64,000 bases of DNA from Mytilisepta virgata (Eukaryota > Mollusca > Bivalvia > Mytilida > Mytilidae). Made by a program: the position numbers and the translations under genes. The first letter of the stretch is position 1; each line of letters starts with the position of its first letter. Shown here piece by piece: positions 1 through 11,000 of this stretch. The stretch is taken from positions 1,054,001 to 1,118,000 of the forward strand of contig JAPWFG010000020.1 in assembly GCA_028015205.1 (NCBI GenBank). Direction: 5' to 3'. The notes beneath the pieces are model-generated. The model saw nothing but the letters and a program-made list of their open reading frames with translations. It was not told where the DNA came from and searched no databases.

Positions 1-723
1 GATGAATTTAAAAAATCTTCTTCTATGAAACTACAAGGCCGATTGTAACCAAACTTGGCAGTATTGGTCCTTAGGAGGTTCTCTTTAAGCGTTGATGTCC
101 GATGATCCGGCCTGTTAACCAAGATGGCCGCCAAAACCAAACTTAGTTTAACATAGGGCCCTAAGGGAAAATTCATTGAAAAATCTTCTTGTGACTTGTC
201 TGAAACCACTTGACCAGTTGGAACCAGACTTGGCAGCAAGGTGTCCTTAGGAGGTCCTCTTTCAGAAATGTGTCCGATTTCGTGGACTGTGATCCAAAAT
301 GGCTGCCAAAGCTGAACTTAGTTTAACATAGGACCCTATGGGAAATTCACTTAAAAATATTTTCGTCTGAAACTACTGAGCCAATTGAAACTAAAGTTGG
401 CAGCATTGGTCCTTAGATGGTTCTCTTTCAGAATTGTGTCCGATCACCTGGATTGTCAACCAAGATGGCCGCCACAGCCAAACTTAGTTTCATATAGGAC
501 CCTATGGGAAAATTAGCAGTAATGGTCCTTAGATGGGTCTCTTTTAGAAATGTGTCCATCGACCTGGACTGTCAGCAAAGATGGTTGCCACAGCCGAACT
601 TAGTTTAACATAGAACCCTATAGAAAAACCAGTCAAATTGACTGCAACTTAAAATTTTAGTCCTGTTCAAGGTAAAAAGTTAAATCCAGGTGAGCGATAC
701 AGGCTCTTGAGAGCCTCTAGTTT
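1..723 (-). mobile_element. Hairpin-ended tandem-core repeat, copy 1 (family A, cut by window edge)
   Basis: Read on the minus strand, this starts at 723 with ACTAGAGG, a GGCTCT-CA-AGAGCC hairpin and GCTCACCTGG. It continues as about 165-bp units carrying the words 'GGCCATCTTGGTTGACAGTC', 'AAGGACCATTGCTGCCAA' and 'GGTTTCAGACAAGAAGA'. The far end lies outside the window. Five further copies or pieces occur here. The layout (short terminal modules around a core of roughly 160-bp tandem units) resembles bivalve pearl/HINE-type elements; that family assignment is inference. Confidence 0.8.
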
Positions 724-856
724 GCAATAAATCCAGAATTTACAGTATCTAAATGTATGTAAAATTTTAAAGTAATAAATTGTAGAAATTCAAAACCTTT
801 AAGAAAACAAACTATAATTGATATACTATATATTTATACATAACAGTGTATTGCAG

Positions 857-1117
857 ATTACAGATTCCATGGAAGATAGAAAAAGAAAACATATCCCTTC
901 TCTTGGACTCACATGGTCAAATCAAGTGACTAGTAGAATAACCTTAACAAGAACCAATCAGAATGTAACATTGCCTAGAAAGTTTGTAAACAATGCTGTG
1001 ATTGGTGGATTTGAAACATGCATTAGGGATTTGGAAGTTGTATTTGCTCCACATCTTCCTTTGTTAACAGTGTCATGTATAATAGACCAAGAAGGCTTCA
1101 AAGGATGCAATGGTTGA
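857..1117 (+). CDS. XRCC3: XRCC3-like RAD51 paralog, last coding exon (partial gene)
   Basis: XRCC3 is a RAD51 paralog that works with RAD51C in the CX3 complex during homologous recombination and Holliday-junction processing in the nucleus. Seen here: an acceptor (TTGCAG at 851-856) opens an exon in frame 0 that reads 86 residues to TGA at 1115-1117. The encoded segment runs ITDSMED, then SLGLTWSNQVTSRITLTRT, RDLEVVFAPHLP and IIDQEGFKG. This order matches the C-terminus of XRCC3 (a 'LGITWANQ' motif, the 'SAPHLP' segment, then an 'EGVRG' ending). The Walker-type ATPase core would lie in exons beyond the left edge, because 1-723 is repeat DNA with no exon. AATAAA follows the stop by only 7 bases. 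The in-frame ATG at 818 lies upstream of the acceptor and is not the start. Other RAD51 paralogs are possible but fit less well. Confidence 0.8.
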   Translation: MTDSMEDRKRKHIPSLGLTWSNQVTSRITLTRTNQNVTLPRKFVNNAVIGGFETCIRDLEVVFAPHLPLLTVSCIIDQEGFKGCNG

Positions 1118-1124
1118 TTTATTC

Positions 1125-1130
1125 AATAAA
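1125..1130 (+). promoter_or_regulatory. Poly(A) signal AATAAA of the XRCC3-like gene
   Basis: A canonical AATAAA lies 7 bases after the TGA stop, followed by a T-rich stretch. This implies an extremely short 3' UTR. Confidence 0.6.
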
Positions 1131-1511
1131 AAAAATTTTATCGGCTGATTTTGACCTTTTATGGTATTTTATGTTTTAAAAAAAAAATTATATTTGGTAA
1201 TATTTATGTCCACTTCTTACTAATAGACAACCACAGTACTTGGAGAGGACCACCATTAGGTGTAATGCTTGTCTATTAAGAATAATGGATTCCAGTTCAG
1301 CTTATGATAAATAATAGTCAAATTAACTACCTATCTATACACTTTGTAATTGAAAAAAGATCATCTGAGTACTCATTGCTACCAAATTTGGTGCAGTTTC
1401 CAAACAAAGATTTTTAATGCAAATTGCCTTTAGTGTACTGTGTTAAACTAAGATTTGGTTGTGGCCGGTAGGATTGTTGGAGACAAATTGAAAGCCATTC
1501 CAGCCATTTAT

Positions 1512-2650
1512 TATACTCCTGCTTTGTAAAGAGGAGGTATATAGTGATTGGGGAGTCCGTCTGTCCATCCATCCGGTAACAATATGTTACACTTTTGTAT
1601 CCACAAATCCTAAACCACTTATTATGATTTAATGAAATTTTCTCAGATTCTTTATCATATAATGCCATTGTGCACCTCCTATTTTGTATTTGGTAAAAGT
1701 CATTTTTGGGGTTTCTTTTCCCAAAACATGGAGTTTGCCATTGCCTGATATGGGGGTTATCCATTTTTTATCCGCAACTCCTCCTAAACCACATACCGGT
1801 ACTATAATTTAATGTAACTTTCTCAGATTTTAACTATACAATTCCATTGTGCACCTCCTATTATGTTTTTTGGTCAAATTGATTTTTGGGGTTTTTCCAA
1901 AACGTGAACTTTGCCAGTGCTTTATATGGAGGTTAGAGTGGTATCTATTTTGTATCCGCAACTCTGCCTAAACCACTTATTATAATTTAATGAAACTTTC
2001 TCAGAATCTTTATCATATAATGCCATTGTGCACCTCGTATTTTGTTTGTGGCCAAAATCATCAATATCATTTTTGGGAACTGTTTTACTTTTGGAAGGAG
2101 GAGGTGGGTTTCGATTTTGTATCCGCAATTCCTCCTTAACCACTTGTCATAATTTAATTAAACTTTCTCAGATTCCTAATCATATAATGCCATTTTGCAC
2201 CTCCTATTTTGTTTATTGGTCAAAATCATTTTGGGGGTTTCTTTTTCAAAAAACAAGGACTTAAAAAAACCATGGATTTCTTCCGTCCGACTACCTATTT
2301 TGTATATGGAGGTTAGAGGAGTACATACATTGTATCCACAACTCCTCCTTAACCACTTATCATGATTTAATGAAACTTTCTCAGATTCTTAACCATATAA
2401 TGCCATTGCACCTCCTATTTGGTTTGTGGCCAAAAATCATCAAAATCATTTTGGGGAACAGTTTTTCTTTAGGAAAAGGGGAGGGGGGGGGGGGTATGCA
2501 TTTTGTATCCGCATCTCCTCCTTAACCACTTATCATACCGGGTAATTTAATGAAACTTTCTCAGATTATTAAACCATATAATGGCATTATGCACCTATTT
2601 TGTTTATTGGTCAAAATCATTTTTGGGGTTTGCACGGTGCAAGCGGCCAG
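1512..2650 (+). repeat. Hairpin-headed tandem-core repeat (family B), about 6 units
   Basis: It opens with a near-perfect 30-bp palindrome at 1512-1541 (TATACTCCTGCTTTG / TAAAGAGGAGGTATA) and a GTCCGTCTGTCCATCC box at 1556. Imperfect tandem units follow, each carrying 'TTTTGTATCCGCAACTCCTC', 'CTTTCTCAGATT', 'ATAATGCCATTGTGCACCTC' and 'TTTTTGGGG'. Their phase points are near 1592, 1769, 1950, 2115, 2326 and 2502, so spacing varies from about 165 to 211 bp. A poly-G run sits near 2477. Open frames in this block are translations of the repeat. The downstream end is vague. Confidence 0.75.
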
Positions 2651-2659
2651 GGTATCAAT

Positions 2660-3300
2660 TTGTGAGCTTTGATCACAGTACCTCTAGTTTCCAACTGACT
2701 CTATGCTTCCAGATAAATGAATCTTTAAGCAGATTTTCCCCATAGGTTCTTGCTTGCAGTTACAATTGGGATATAATTTAAAAGGGAAGTTTGATTCCTA
2801 TGGGCTCAATGATTTTGACTTGGGTATAAAGTAAATTTTCCTATAGTATTCCAAAGTTCCAAAAGTAATGCTGCACAGGCCATGGTGTTCATGTTTTGAG
2901 TCAGTGTCTAAAGTTGTTCTGTTAAGACTTATGCCAAAATTGGTTCCAACTGACTAAGTGGTTCAATAGGATTCTATGTTGAACTAAATTTTTATTACCT
3001 TTAGTTGGCAGACAGGTATTGCATAATTTTCTGAGAGAACCTTTGCTGACAAGTTCTGAACAAGGTTATTAAAAATAAAGCACTTGAATTCATGAAATAC
3101 CAGTAAATTGTCCAAGATTCCTCCGACATCAAATGGCCCCATTTAGAATTTTTCAAGGTCTGTGGGACGTTGGAGTGCACTCCATGTATAAACTTGAAAT
3201 TTATTTGCAGATTCTAACCAGACTGACCTTATATCCATCAGTTCTATTATCCTTTTTCTCTTCAGGAAGGTTTGTAGTTTTAAGTAGTGTATCATAGTTA
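2660..3300. other. Non-coding stretch between repeats
   Basis: AT-rich DNA with weak family-A-like words ('ACTAAGTGGTTCAATAGGATT' type, near 2955) in a decayed state. I see no exon with acceptable splice sites and no recognisable protein. Confidence 0.4.
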
Positions 3301-3316
3301 TTAAGAAGTTGATTAA

Positions 3317-3885
3317 CAAGAGTGGACACACAGAAATGTCTCACCTGTCGTGTATTTCTAATGAAAGTAAATGCTATCAGTATTGGAAAAACATAGCCAA
3401 ACACAAAAACTTAACTATAACCAGTTGGACATGTACACCTTACAATCATACACCAAATATACTAGACCTATTGCTTATAGTATCTGAGATAAGGAATTGA
3501 CCACCAAAACTTAACCTTGTTCACTTATCCTTGAAATGGAGTCGAGGTAAATTGAAAACTGTCTGACGGGGATGAGGACCTTGTAAGGTACGCACATACC
3601 AAATATAGTTATCCTATTACTAATAATGAGAGAGAAATTAACATTACAAAAAATCTGAACTTTTTTTTTCAAGTACTGACTGAACCATGAAAATGAGGTC
3701 AAGGACAATGAACATATGACAGACAGAAACTTCGTAACAAAAGGCATCTATATACAAAGTATAAAGCATCCAGGTCTTCAACCTTCTAAAATATAAAGCT
3801 TTTAAGAAGTTAGTTAATGCCGCCGCCAGATCACTATCCCTATGTCGAGCTTTCTGCGACTAAAGTCGCAGGCTCAACAATAAAA
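3317..3885 (+). repeat. Dispersed repeat ending in a GCGACT-AA-AGTCGC hairpin
   Basis: It begins near 'AACAAGAGTGGACACACA', which recurs at about 13128, and ends at 3838-3885 with a hairpin GCGACTAAAGTCGC inside GTCGAGCTTTCTGCGAC. No coding similarity is visible. The boundary at the left is approximate. Confidence 0.5.
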
Positions 3886-4504
3886 ACTGCTTGGTACAGA
3901 TGATGAATTCAGGTCATTTACTTTTATTTTGGCTGGTCAAAATCAAGATTCAAATTGATGAAAATAATATTCTAATGGTTACAGAAGTGAAATATTCAAG
4001 GTAGAAATTTGACTTGAAATTGAAAAATTTCATTTTTATATACAGAGAACACACTGATGTTCCTTAGCCCCAGCCAATTGCAAAACAACATTGAATGCAT
4101 TGAATGTCTGTAAACCTTGCTTCATGTAATGATTTTTTCTATCTCAGAATTTAAGTAGTAAAACCTGTGTATAAAGGGGACACATGGGACCAAAGAAATA
4201 AAAGAGTAGGTTAATACTACCAGTATTGTTCACAACAGGGACATTTTCACATTGCCCTTTATTAAATAGAGGTTCCCTTTAAAGCAGGTTTGATTGTAAT
4301 CTTAATCAAAATGGTCATGACTAAAGGCTGTCTAAAAAAAATTATCCACAATTAAAATAAACAACTGGAATCACCTGATTTTATTTAATCGTGTCTTCCA
4401 TAGCCAAAAGACATTTTCAGTGTAAAAGGGAGATAACCCTTCTTGCAAGATATCTTGAATTGGGGAACCACCTGGTTAATCAGGTATTGATGAATATTAC
4501 AATT

Positions 4505-4940
4505 TTTATGCCCTGCCCACGATTGTGGATGAGGCATATAGAGTTTCCCTTGTCCGTGCATATGTATGTACATTCGAACTATGTGGTTAAGTTGTGCATT
4601 TAGGTTCATTTCTTTGGAACTAAGCATTGTGTATCAATGAAACCTCATTAGTGGATGTGCCTTGGGTAGTACTGAGCAGTAATACAATAATTTTGTCATT
4701 ATGACCTACATTTTATGCTTGAGCAACTCTGGTTAAGTTTTACATTTAGTTTAATTTCTTTGGAACTTGACATATCAATTAAACTTCATCAGTGGATGTG
4801 CCTTGGGTAGTACTGAGCAGTTATACAATAATTGGACCATTAAGTTTTGTGTTTATATGGATTTTAGGGCAGGACATCCGTGTATTAAAGACACAATGTC
4901 TAGTTCTATTGGAAATTACCCTGTTCAAAATTTGAATTTC
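4505..4940 (-). repeat. Dispersed repeat with terminal hairpin and two inner tandem units (family C)
   Basis: The left end is a hairpin module (GCCCTGCCCAC / GTGGATGAGGC) followed by TTGTCCGTGC. Two units about 137 bp apart follow (near 4600-4700 and 4740-4835), sharing 'TTCTTTGGAACT', 'GTGGATGTGCCTTGGGTAGT' and 'ACTGAGCAGT'. A 'GGGCAGGACATCCGTG' segment closes it near 4865. Confidence 0.6.
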
Positions 4941-5119
4941 AGGTTTTGAAAAAACAGCCCTTACTGGCTTTACTGGCTTTAGAATTTGCAAAAATCAATT
5001 ACACAAACTAACACAGACAGAGCTATAAATTAACAAACATCTTAATAAATATTCTCCGATAACACTTTTTTTTATGCATATTTCTCCAAATTATAACACA
5101 GGAGTTGTTCTCAAGGCTA

Positions 5120-6000
5120 ACCAGAAGTCTACGATTACAAAGTTCGCCTCGTTCCCCCGATAATTTTGGTGTGTGGCTTTGTAACTCCCCAAGATGCACC
5201 TTTACAGCAAGTAATATGATTGAAGGTCGCTTGGTATCAGAGAACTGAAATCTGACATAAAACTTAACCTAAGGCAATTAAGCGCAATAAATTTGGTGGG
5301 AGGCTGTGTTACTCCCAAGATGCACCCTGACACCAAGTTATATTATTGTAGGTTGCTTGGTATCATGGAACTGAACTCGGACGTAAAACTTAACCCAAGT
5401 AAATGATTTGTTCGTTTGTTTAGTTGGGATTTTAGACCGTTTTCACCAAATTTGGCTATTTTGCGGCGGCCAGTTTTTATTGGTGGAGGAAGCCGAAGTA
5501 CCCGGAGAGAACCATGGACCTTCGGTAGGAAAATTGGCAATCCTTGTCAATTTAGATCGGAATCTAACACACCCTGCCACAGGTGAAATTCGAACTCGCA
5601 ACCTCAGTGTTGACAGGCTAGTGATCATTAGTAGTCATGATGACCAACCTAGACCACTCGGCCACCGAGGCCCCTCCCAAGTAAATGAAGTGCTATGAAT
5701 AGGTCAGAGTGACCTAATTTTGGTGGGAGGCTGTGTTACTCCCCGAGATGCACCCTCACACTAAGTAATATGATGGTGAGTCCCTTGATATCCGGAGAAG
5801 TGAGTCCCTTGATAAGTAAAACTTAACCTAAGTTAATGAAGTGCAATAAATAGGTCAGAGTGACCTAATTTTGGTGGGAGACTGTTTTACTCCCCACAAT
5901 GCACTATGACACCTAGTTATGACTGTAGGTCCCTTGGTATCAGAGAACTGAACTCGAATGTAAAACCTAACCTATGGCAATGAAGTTGGTCATTTTGTAT
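5120..6000 (+). repeat. Four-unit tandem repeat (125-150 bp), interrupted by a SINE
   Basis: Units contain 'TTTTGGTGGGAGGCTGTGTT' and 'ACTCCCCAAGATGCACC' near 5166, 5291, 5719 and 5870, plus 'CTTGGTATCAGAGAACTGAA' and 'TAAAACTTAACCTAAG'. After removing the SINE at 5407-5675 and one copy of its target duplication, the second spacing becomes about 146 bp, in line with the third (about 151). No coding potential. Confidence 0.7.
5407..5675 (-). mobile_element. tRNA-derived SINE with perfect 13-bp target duplication
   Basis: On the minus strand the head reads like a tRNA: a GTGGCCGAGTGGTCTAGG A-box region and a GAGTTCGAATTTC B-box. A body with 'GGTTCTCTCCGGGTACTTCG' and 'CACCAATAAAAACTGGCCGC' follows, then an A/C-rich tail. 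The 13-mer CCCAAGTAAATGA flanks it exactly (5394-5406 and 5676-5688), which marks a fairly recent insertion by target-primed reverse transcription. The same SINE lies at 15801-16063. It is not a functional tRNA gene. Confidence 0.9.
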
Positions 6001-6009
6001 GTTAAAACT

Positions 6010-7020
6010 GATTTTTGACATAAAACTTAAAAGCCAGTAATATGGGTCATGTGACACCTGTTACCAAACTTTTGGCCTTAATTTTATGCTTCAGTGATTT
6101 GCATTTCATTTTCATGATTAAATGTATTTATCAAACTGTAATATGTAACCCTGTGCTATTTGGTCTTGAAATAGATGACAGTCTAACATCTGTCACCTCA
6201 CCTTAACCTGAATTTCGGGTATCAGAAAATCTTTATTCTGTGTTCATGTGCATACTCAGGTGAGACATTTAGTGTGTCTGTTCTTGTTTTCTATAAATCG
6301 TTAACATATTCTGTAACAATAACTTTAACTAAAAATTTAAACAGGAATTATATTTAATTCCATATAGCTTACAAATATTTATCTCGTCTAAATAACAGTA
6401 ATTTTAATTAACAAAGAGGTTTCTGAGCAAAAATTTAATTACCATCAGACATGGACATTGGGGAAAAAATGTCATTAAAAATATCTGTTTTTGTGACTGA
6501 CCTCAATTAATGTACTGACCTCTAAATCAATTCTATTTCTTCCCCTTCCTTATTCTTCCATCAGCATGAATTTCGTTCCAATTGTACAAGAAAAAATCAA
6601 ATCCAGAAATGAAAATTTTATTTTTCAGTGACCTTGACCTTTATGCTCAAAATCAAAAGGGTATTTTTAGTTCCCTCTAGTGTCAAAACATTCCCTTGTA
6701 AAATAAAGAGTCACTGTGATCTGCCTAGCTTTATGTAACACTAAACATCCAATTATTAACAAGACAGTAATGACAAATATATGGAATAAATGACTGACTG
6801 CATCATAAACTTTGTTGTATGGTGTAAAACTGATTAAAATATACAAAAATCACAGAAATATTTTAAAACTGCCTGATGTAACATTAATTTTCAGGAATTA
6901 TTTTTGTTGAGAATTTATCAAATCACAAATTCGGTAAACAGTAAAATTCTTTCTCATTGCAAGCGTTGTAGATCAAGTTTGGGGGTGTAAGATACCCATG
7001 TAGAATATCCTTTTGACAAT
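6010..7020. other. Intergenic, no feature recognised
   Basis: AT-rich sequence between the tandem repeat and the SRBD1 3' end. I see no exon, RNA gene or clear repeat in it. Confidence 0.4.
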
Positions 7021-7023
7021 ATT

Positions 7024-7190
7024 TGCCAGTGTAAGACACACATGTGGAATATCCTCGTCTTACATCAAGTGACACAAAACGTCACATCACAGTACATTTT
7101 GTTGACATCAAACTGTCAAGAAAACAAACATTCCCGGATTTGTACAAAAAATTTCAATAAGAATTTGCTTATAAATAGAAATCTACTACA
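7024..7190 (+). repeat. Dispersed repeat, copy shared with 12948-13090
   Basis: The words 'GTGGAATATCCT', 'GTCTTACATCAAGTGACACA', 'CATTTTGTTGACATCA' and 'TTGCTTATAAATAGAAA' occur in the same order in the SRBD1 intron at 12948-13090 ('GTCTTGCATCATGTGATACA' there). The family is unnamed here. Confidence 0.55.
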
Positions 7191-7758
7191 TGATTCACAT
7201 TTAGAATTTCATTTCAAGTTTTATAATTGTAGCATAAAACCAAATTATGTATGATCTTTCCAATTATCATGTTTTTTTTTATCTAGAATCATTCGTTTTT
7301 TAGGAATTCTTTTTTCTGTCATGGCAGCCATTCTCACTTTCAATCTATTTCTTTGAATTTTTTGGTCTGTAATGTGAGAAAATTATTATTCATACAGAAG
7401 GATGTACAGGCAAGCCTCGTTATGACAGAAAAATGTGACTCCTTGTGTGGAATTCCCCTATCCTACATCTCTCTACAATCTTCAAATAAAATGTACCTGA
7501 CAGATATTTCTTTTTTACACTAAGAACAGCAAATTAATTTTTTTCTGAAATAAACAGCCCCACTGAAGGAGATATTGCAGCTATTTGTTGAAAGTTAAAT
7601 AACATATTTACAAATTAACTTGAACAAATGTACAATAAAAATCTGAATCTGAAAAAAAAGTAACATTTTCCTACAATATTTTCCCTTAAAAACAAAATCA
7701 TTATTGTCTTGTAAACAATATCATTTCTTCTTCTGCCAAAATGACTTTCCAGATAAAG

Positions 7759-7764
7759 TTTATT
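7759..7764 (-). promoter_or_regulatory. Candidate poly(A) signal of SRBD1
   Basis: AATAAA on the minus strand, 17 bases past the SRBD1 stop codon. Other AATAAA matches occur further on, so use of this one is unproven. Confidence 0.4.
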
Positions 7765-7781
7765 TGTATTCCTCAGATCTA

Positions 7782-8035
7782 TCATTTTTGATGTATTTCC
7801 AGTCCTATTCTCTTTTTACTAAGCTCTAGTGAGATCACTTTAACTGAGACCTTGTCTCCAAGATTTAACTTGGCATTTCTCATTTTAGAAACATGGATCA
7901 GTCCATTTAGTCCAACCCCTATATCCACAAAAGCTCCAAAATGTGTTACATTTGTTATTTTTCCTGTCAGTACTGTTCCAGTTTTTATTGAATGTATGTC
8001 TTGAACTTCTTTTCTAAATAATGGTTTTTCAAAAT
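7782..8035 (-). CDS. SRBD1: SRBD1 exon 17 (S1 domain, stop)
   Basis: Residues about 704-787 and the TGA. Holds the whole S1 OB-fold: [30 protein letters not shown] and [20 protein letters not shown]. The acceptor TTTCAG is at 8041-8036. The protein ends only 4 residues after the S1 core, as in human SRBD1. Confidence 0.93.
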
Positions 8036-11000
8036 CTGAAATAAACAAGAAAATTTGAGATTTTTTATATAGATATATAAGCATGATTAGTATGATAAAT
8101 TGTCTGGGTTGTCAGGTTTTAACTACTAAATTCACCAACTGTTAAACCTGTAATTTTAACATTAGTTTTTCATATACTTAGTACTAAATATGGTTTTTGC
8201 ACATGTGTAACGACCGGAAGTGAAAAACCCATATCTGCACACCCCAGCTAATAACGCATTATACAAGTGCTATTTAAACGTACCCGGGCTGATATGGCCA
8301 TATCAGACTGGTTGAGTCACGTGTTCAGACTTATATGGCTATATCAGACCTGGTGCGTTCGGTATAAGTACTTAGGCGGTATATGATAAACAGATTAATA
8401 CATGACCTAATCAATATCGGAATGGGTATCTTCCCTCAACCCATATCAGACCTCTGGCAAGCCCTCAGTCCGATATGGATTAGGTCATGCATTAATCTAT
8501 AAATGTTATAAAATAGTATAATAGGCAGTGAGTATTAATACCAATTCACATGGAGTTTTGGTTTTGTATTTTGGTGGAGAGGGGGGGTTCACTTTGATTC
8601 CTTGCGAAGAAACCATCTGCTCCATAGCTCCATAGATGTTGGATATCAAGCATAAAAATTGAGAGTATATATGTTTAATTTTGACAAAACAAGACTGTAT
8701 CTAGATCACTCTCGGGTCAACTTCACCAATTGCTGACTGACACAAAAAACAAGCATTTTTACTAAAAAAAAATTGTCATTTGATATGGCAATTTATAACA
8801 AAAAACAAAACTTAAGTTATGAATTACACAATGAATTGTTTTTTAAACATTAATATACAATATGCTATACAAAAGAGCTATGTAATTATCCCTTACTAAT
8901 ATTTATTTCAACTGCAAGCTCTTGCAAAACAATATTTGGCTCAGGACAACAAACATTTATATCTGTGCAATCCTGTAGTATAATGAGGAATCTACTATTT
9001 ATTACCTTCTCTGTAGTCATAAGACTGTGGTTTAAGGAATGCTTTAACGATGAGATCAACTGTTGGTTCTCCTATACTGAGAGTTTCTGATAACTCTTTT
9101 GTATCTGCAAATTACAGCAAATTAATAAAGATTTTGAATCATTCTGTTTCTATAAACAAAAATTGTAAACATATTTACCACACATTATGATAGACAGGGT
9201 TTTGGTAGATTGATTCCTGTCACAAAACCAAACTTGAGCATGATAAAAGTGCATTACATAATGAAATACACCTGCTCCCTAATAATTTAGTGTTCTAAGG
9301 GATGTAACTCTAATATATTTCAACATCTCAGTGCTAAGTAACATATTAAAATGAAATGTTTTAACACATGTTAACTTTTAATTTGCTTGTTATGGGGCTA
9401 TTGAATTCTCTTATCATTGGTCACTATCCTCCTTTTGGGATTTTATGCTAATAAAATAACTGAATTTAAATCATTAGTACAGCCATACAACATGTATAAA
9501 CCTACCTTTACATTTTATGTAGTTTTGTACTTTAGTTATAAAATTGTCTTTTCCAAGATTCTCTTTTTCAACTCCAATAATTTCCATTAAACTGAAAGAG
9601 AAATAACTGCTTTATACATATCATTGCCACGATATATTATTTTCAAGTTTTGATGTATTGTATTTGAAGAAATAACATACTGATTACGATAAATGGACAA
9701 TAAAACTGTAAGCCCATGTAAAAGTTTGGACAAATAAATATTCATTTCAGTGTTAATGCATGTATAAATGTAAAGAGTTAACCTTTCTGCTGCATTGTAT
9801 GATTCAGGATGTATCCATGTTGTATCCAGAAAATTAGGATCTACATTTTCCTTCTTTTTCTTTGCTTTTCCTGTATTGGTCGTTTTCTTTCTTTTTCTAC
9901 CTTCTGCTACTTCATCATTTTCTTCTTCACATGTTTCCGTGGACCTATAAAGTGTTCAAACATTATTCCACATTTTTTAGATTATTAGGAAATACATTCA
10001 GTTTAACCTCACTGCATATTATTTCTGCCTGTCCCAAGTCAGAAATATGGTAATCGCTGGTATGTATTATATATTTAAATTCTTTAGTTTATCAACCTTA
10101 TAGTTGATGATTGGATGTGAAGGATGGCAACCTACCTCATGAAAATTAGGAGTAAAATTTTTTGCTGAGGGTTTGGGTCCCACCTAGGACCCTAATGGGG
10201 TCCAGGGGCAAGGGTGCAGGAGGGTTGCATGTATAGTATTTTACGACACATGTTTGTTGATTCAGTCGTCTTGTTAGAATATCTATTACTTTTAAATGTT
10301 TAATAACTGGATTTGCTTTCTAAAAATTTTTTCATTGCATTTACCTGTAAATAATTCAAATTTATTCCTCTAAGAAACACAAATATGCAAGTCCATTCAG
10401 AACTTGTTCCGAATTTCTTTTCAAACGTACTGGTCGGCTTAGAGTCAGTATAATGTGTCCGAGTGGGGTGATATGTCTTCCTGCAGACAGTTACCTCGTG
10501 AGCTAGCTCAGCGTGTCGGTCTAGTACAAAGCAGTGATTATATTCATTATCATACATGTTCTCGTCCTGATATGCACCTGGCTACCACTGGATGTTAAAT
10601 AACAATTCATCCATCCATCTTTTCAAACGTAAACTTCCAGGTAGAAAAAAAACCAATAAATTTACTAAAAAATTGTTTGTTCTTATTTCAATAATTTTTG
10701 ATAAGATAGGATTAGAAAGACAAACACTCAATAAGGACTAAAAGTAATTAACTTTCCAAAAAAGTCACCAGCTGGTCAAAATGATCGTAACTTAGACAAT
10801 TTTGCAAGTGTTGAAAAATAAGGGATATAACATTACAGTATTTTTGGACTTTTCAATTCGGAGATAGGATTTCTTGACATTTTAGTCCATTTCCATAATT
10901 TCTCATATCAATTACCCATAAAACTTTAAATATAGTATACAATCTAAATATTAAGACTATGATTACAGAAAAGGATGTCTTTTTAACATATCAGGAAAAG

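Noticed and set aside
1414..2264. Several frames of 73-116 codons
   Set aside because: Repeat-derived (family B tandem units), with the same words in different frames.
5590..5675. tRNA gene on the minus strand
   Set aside because: A and B boxes are present, but it is the head of a SINE with a long body, tail and target duplication.
5408..5698. 96-codon plus-strand frame and overlapping minus frames
   Set aside because: They are translations of the SINE at 5407-5675.
10300..10557. 85-codon minus-strand frame
   Set aside because: Inside a dispersed repeat; the paralogous copy at 24000-24380 is not open and no family is recognised.
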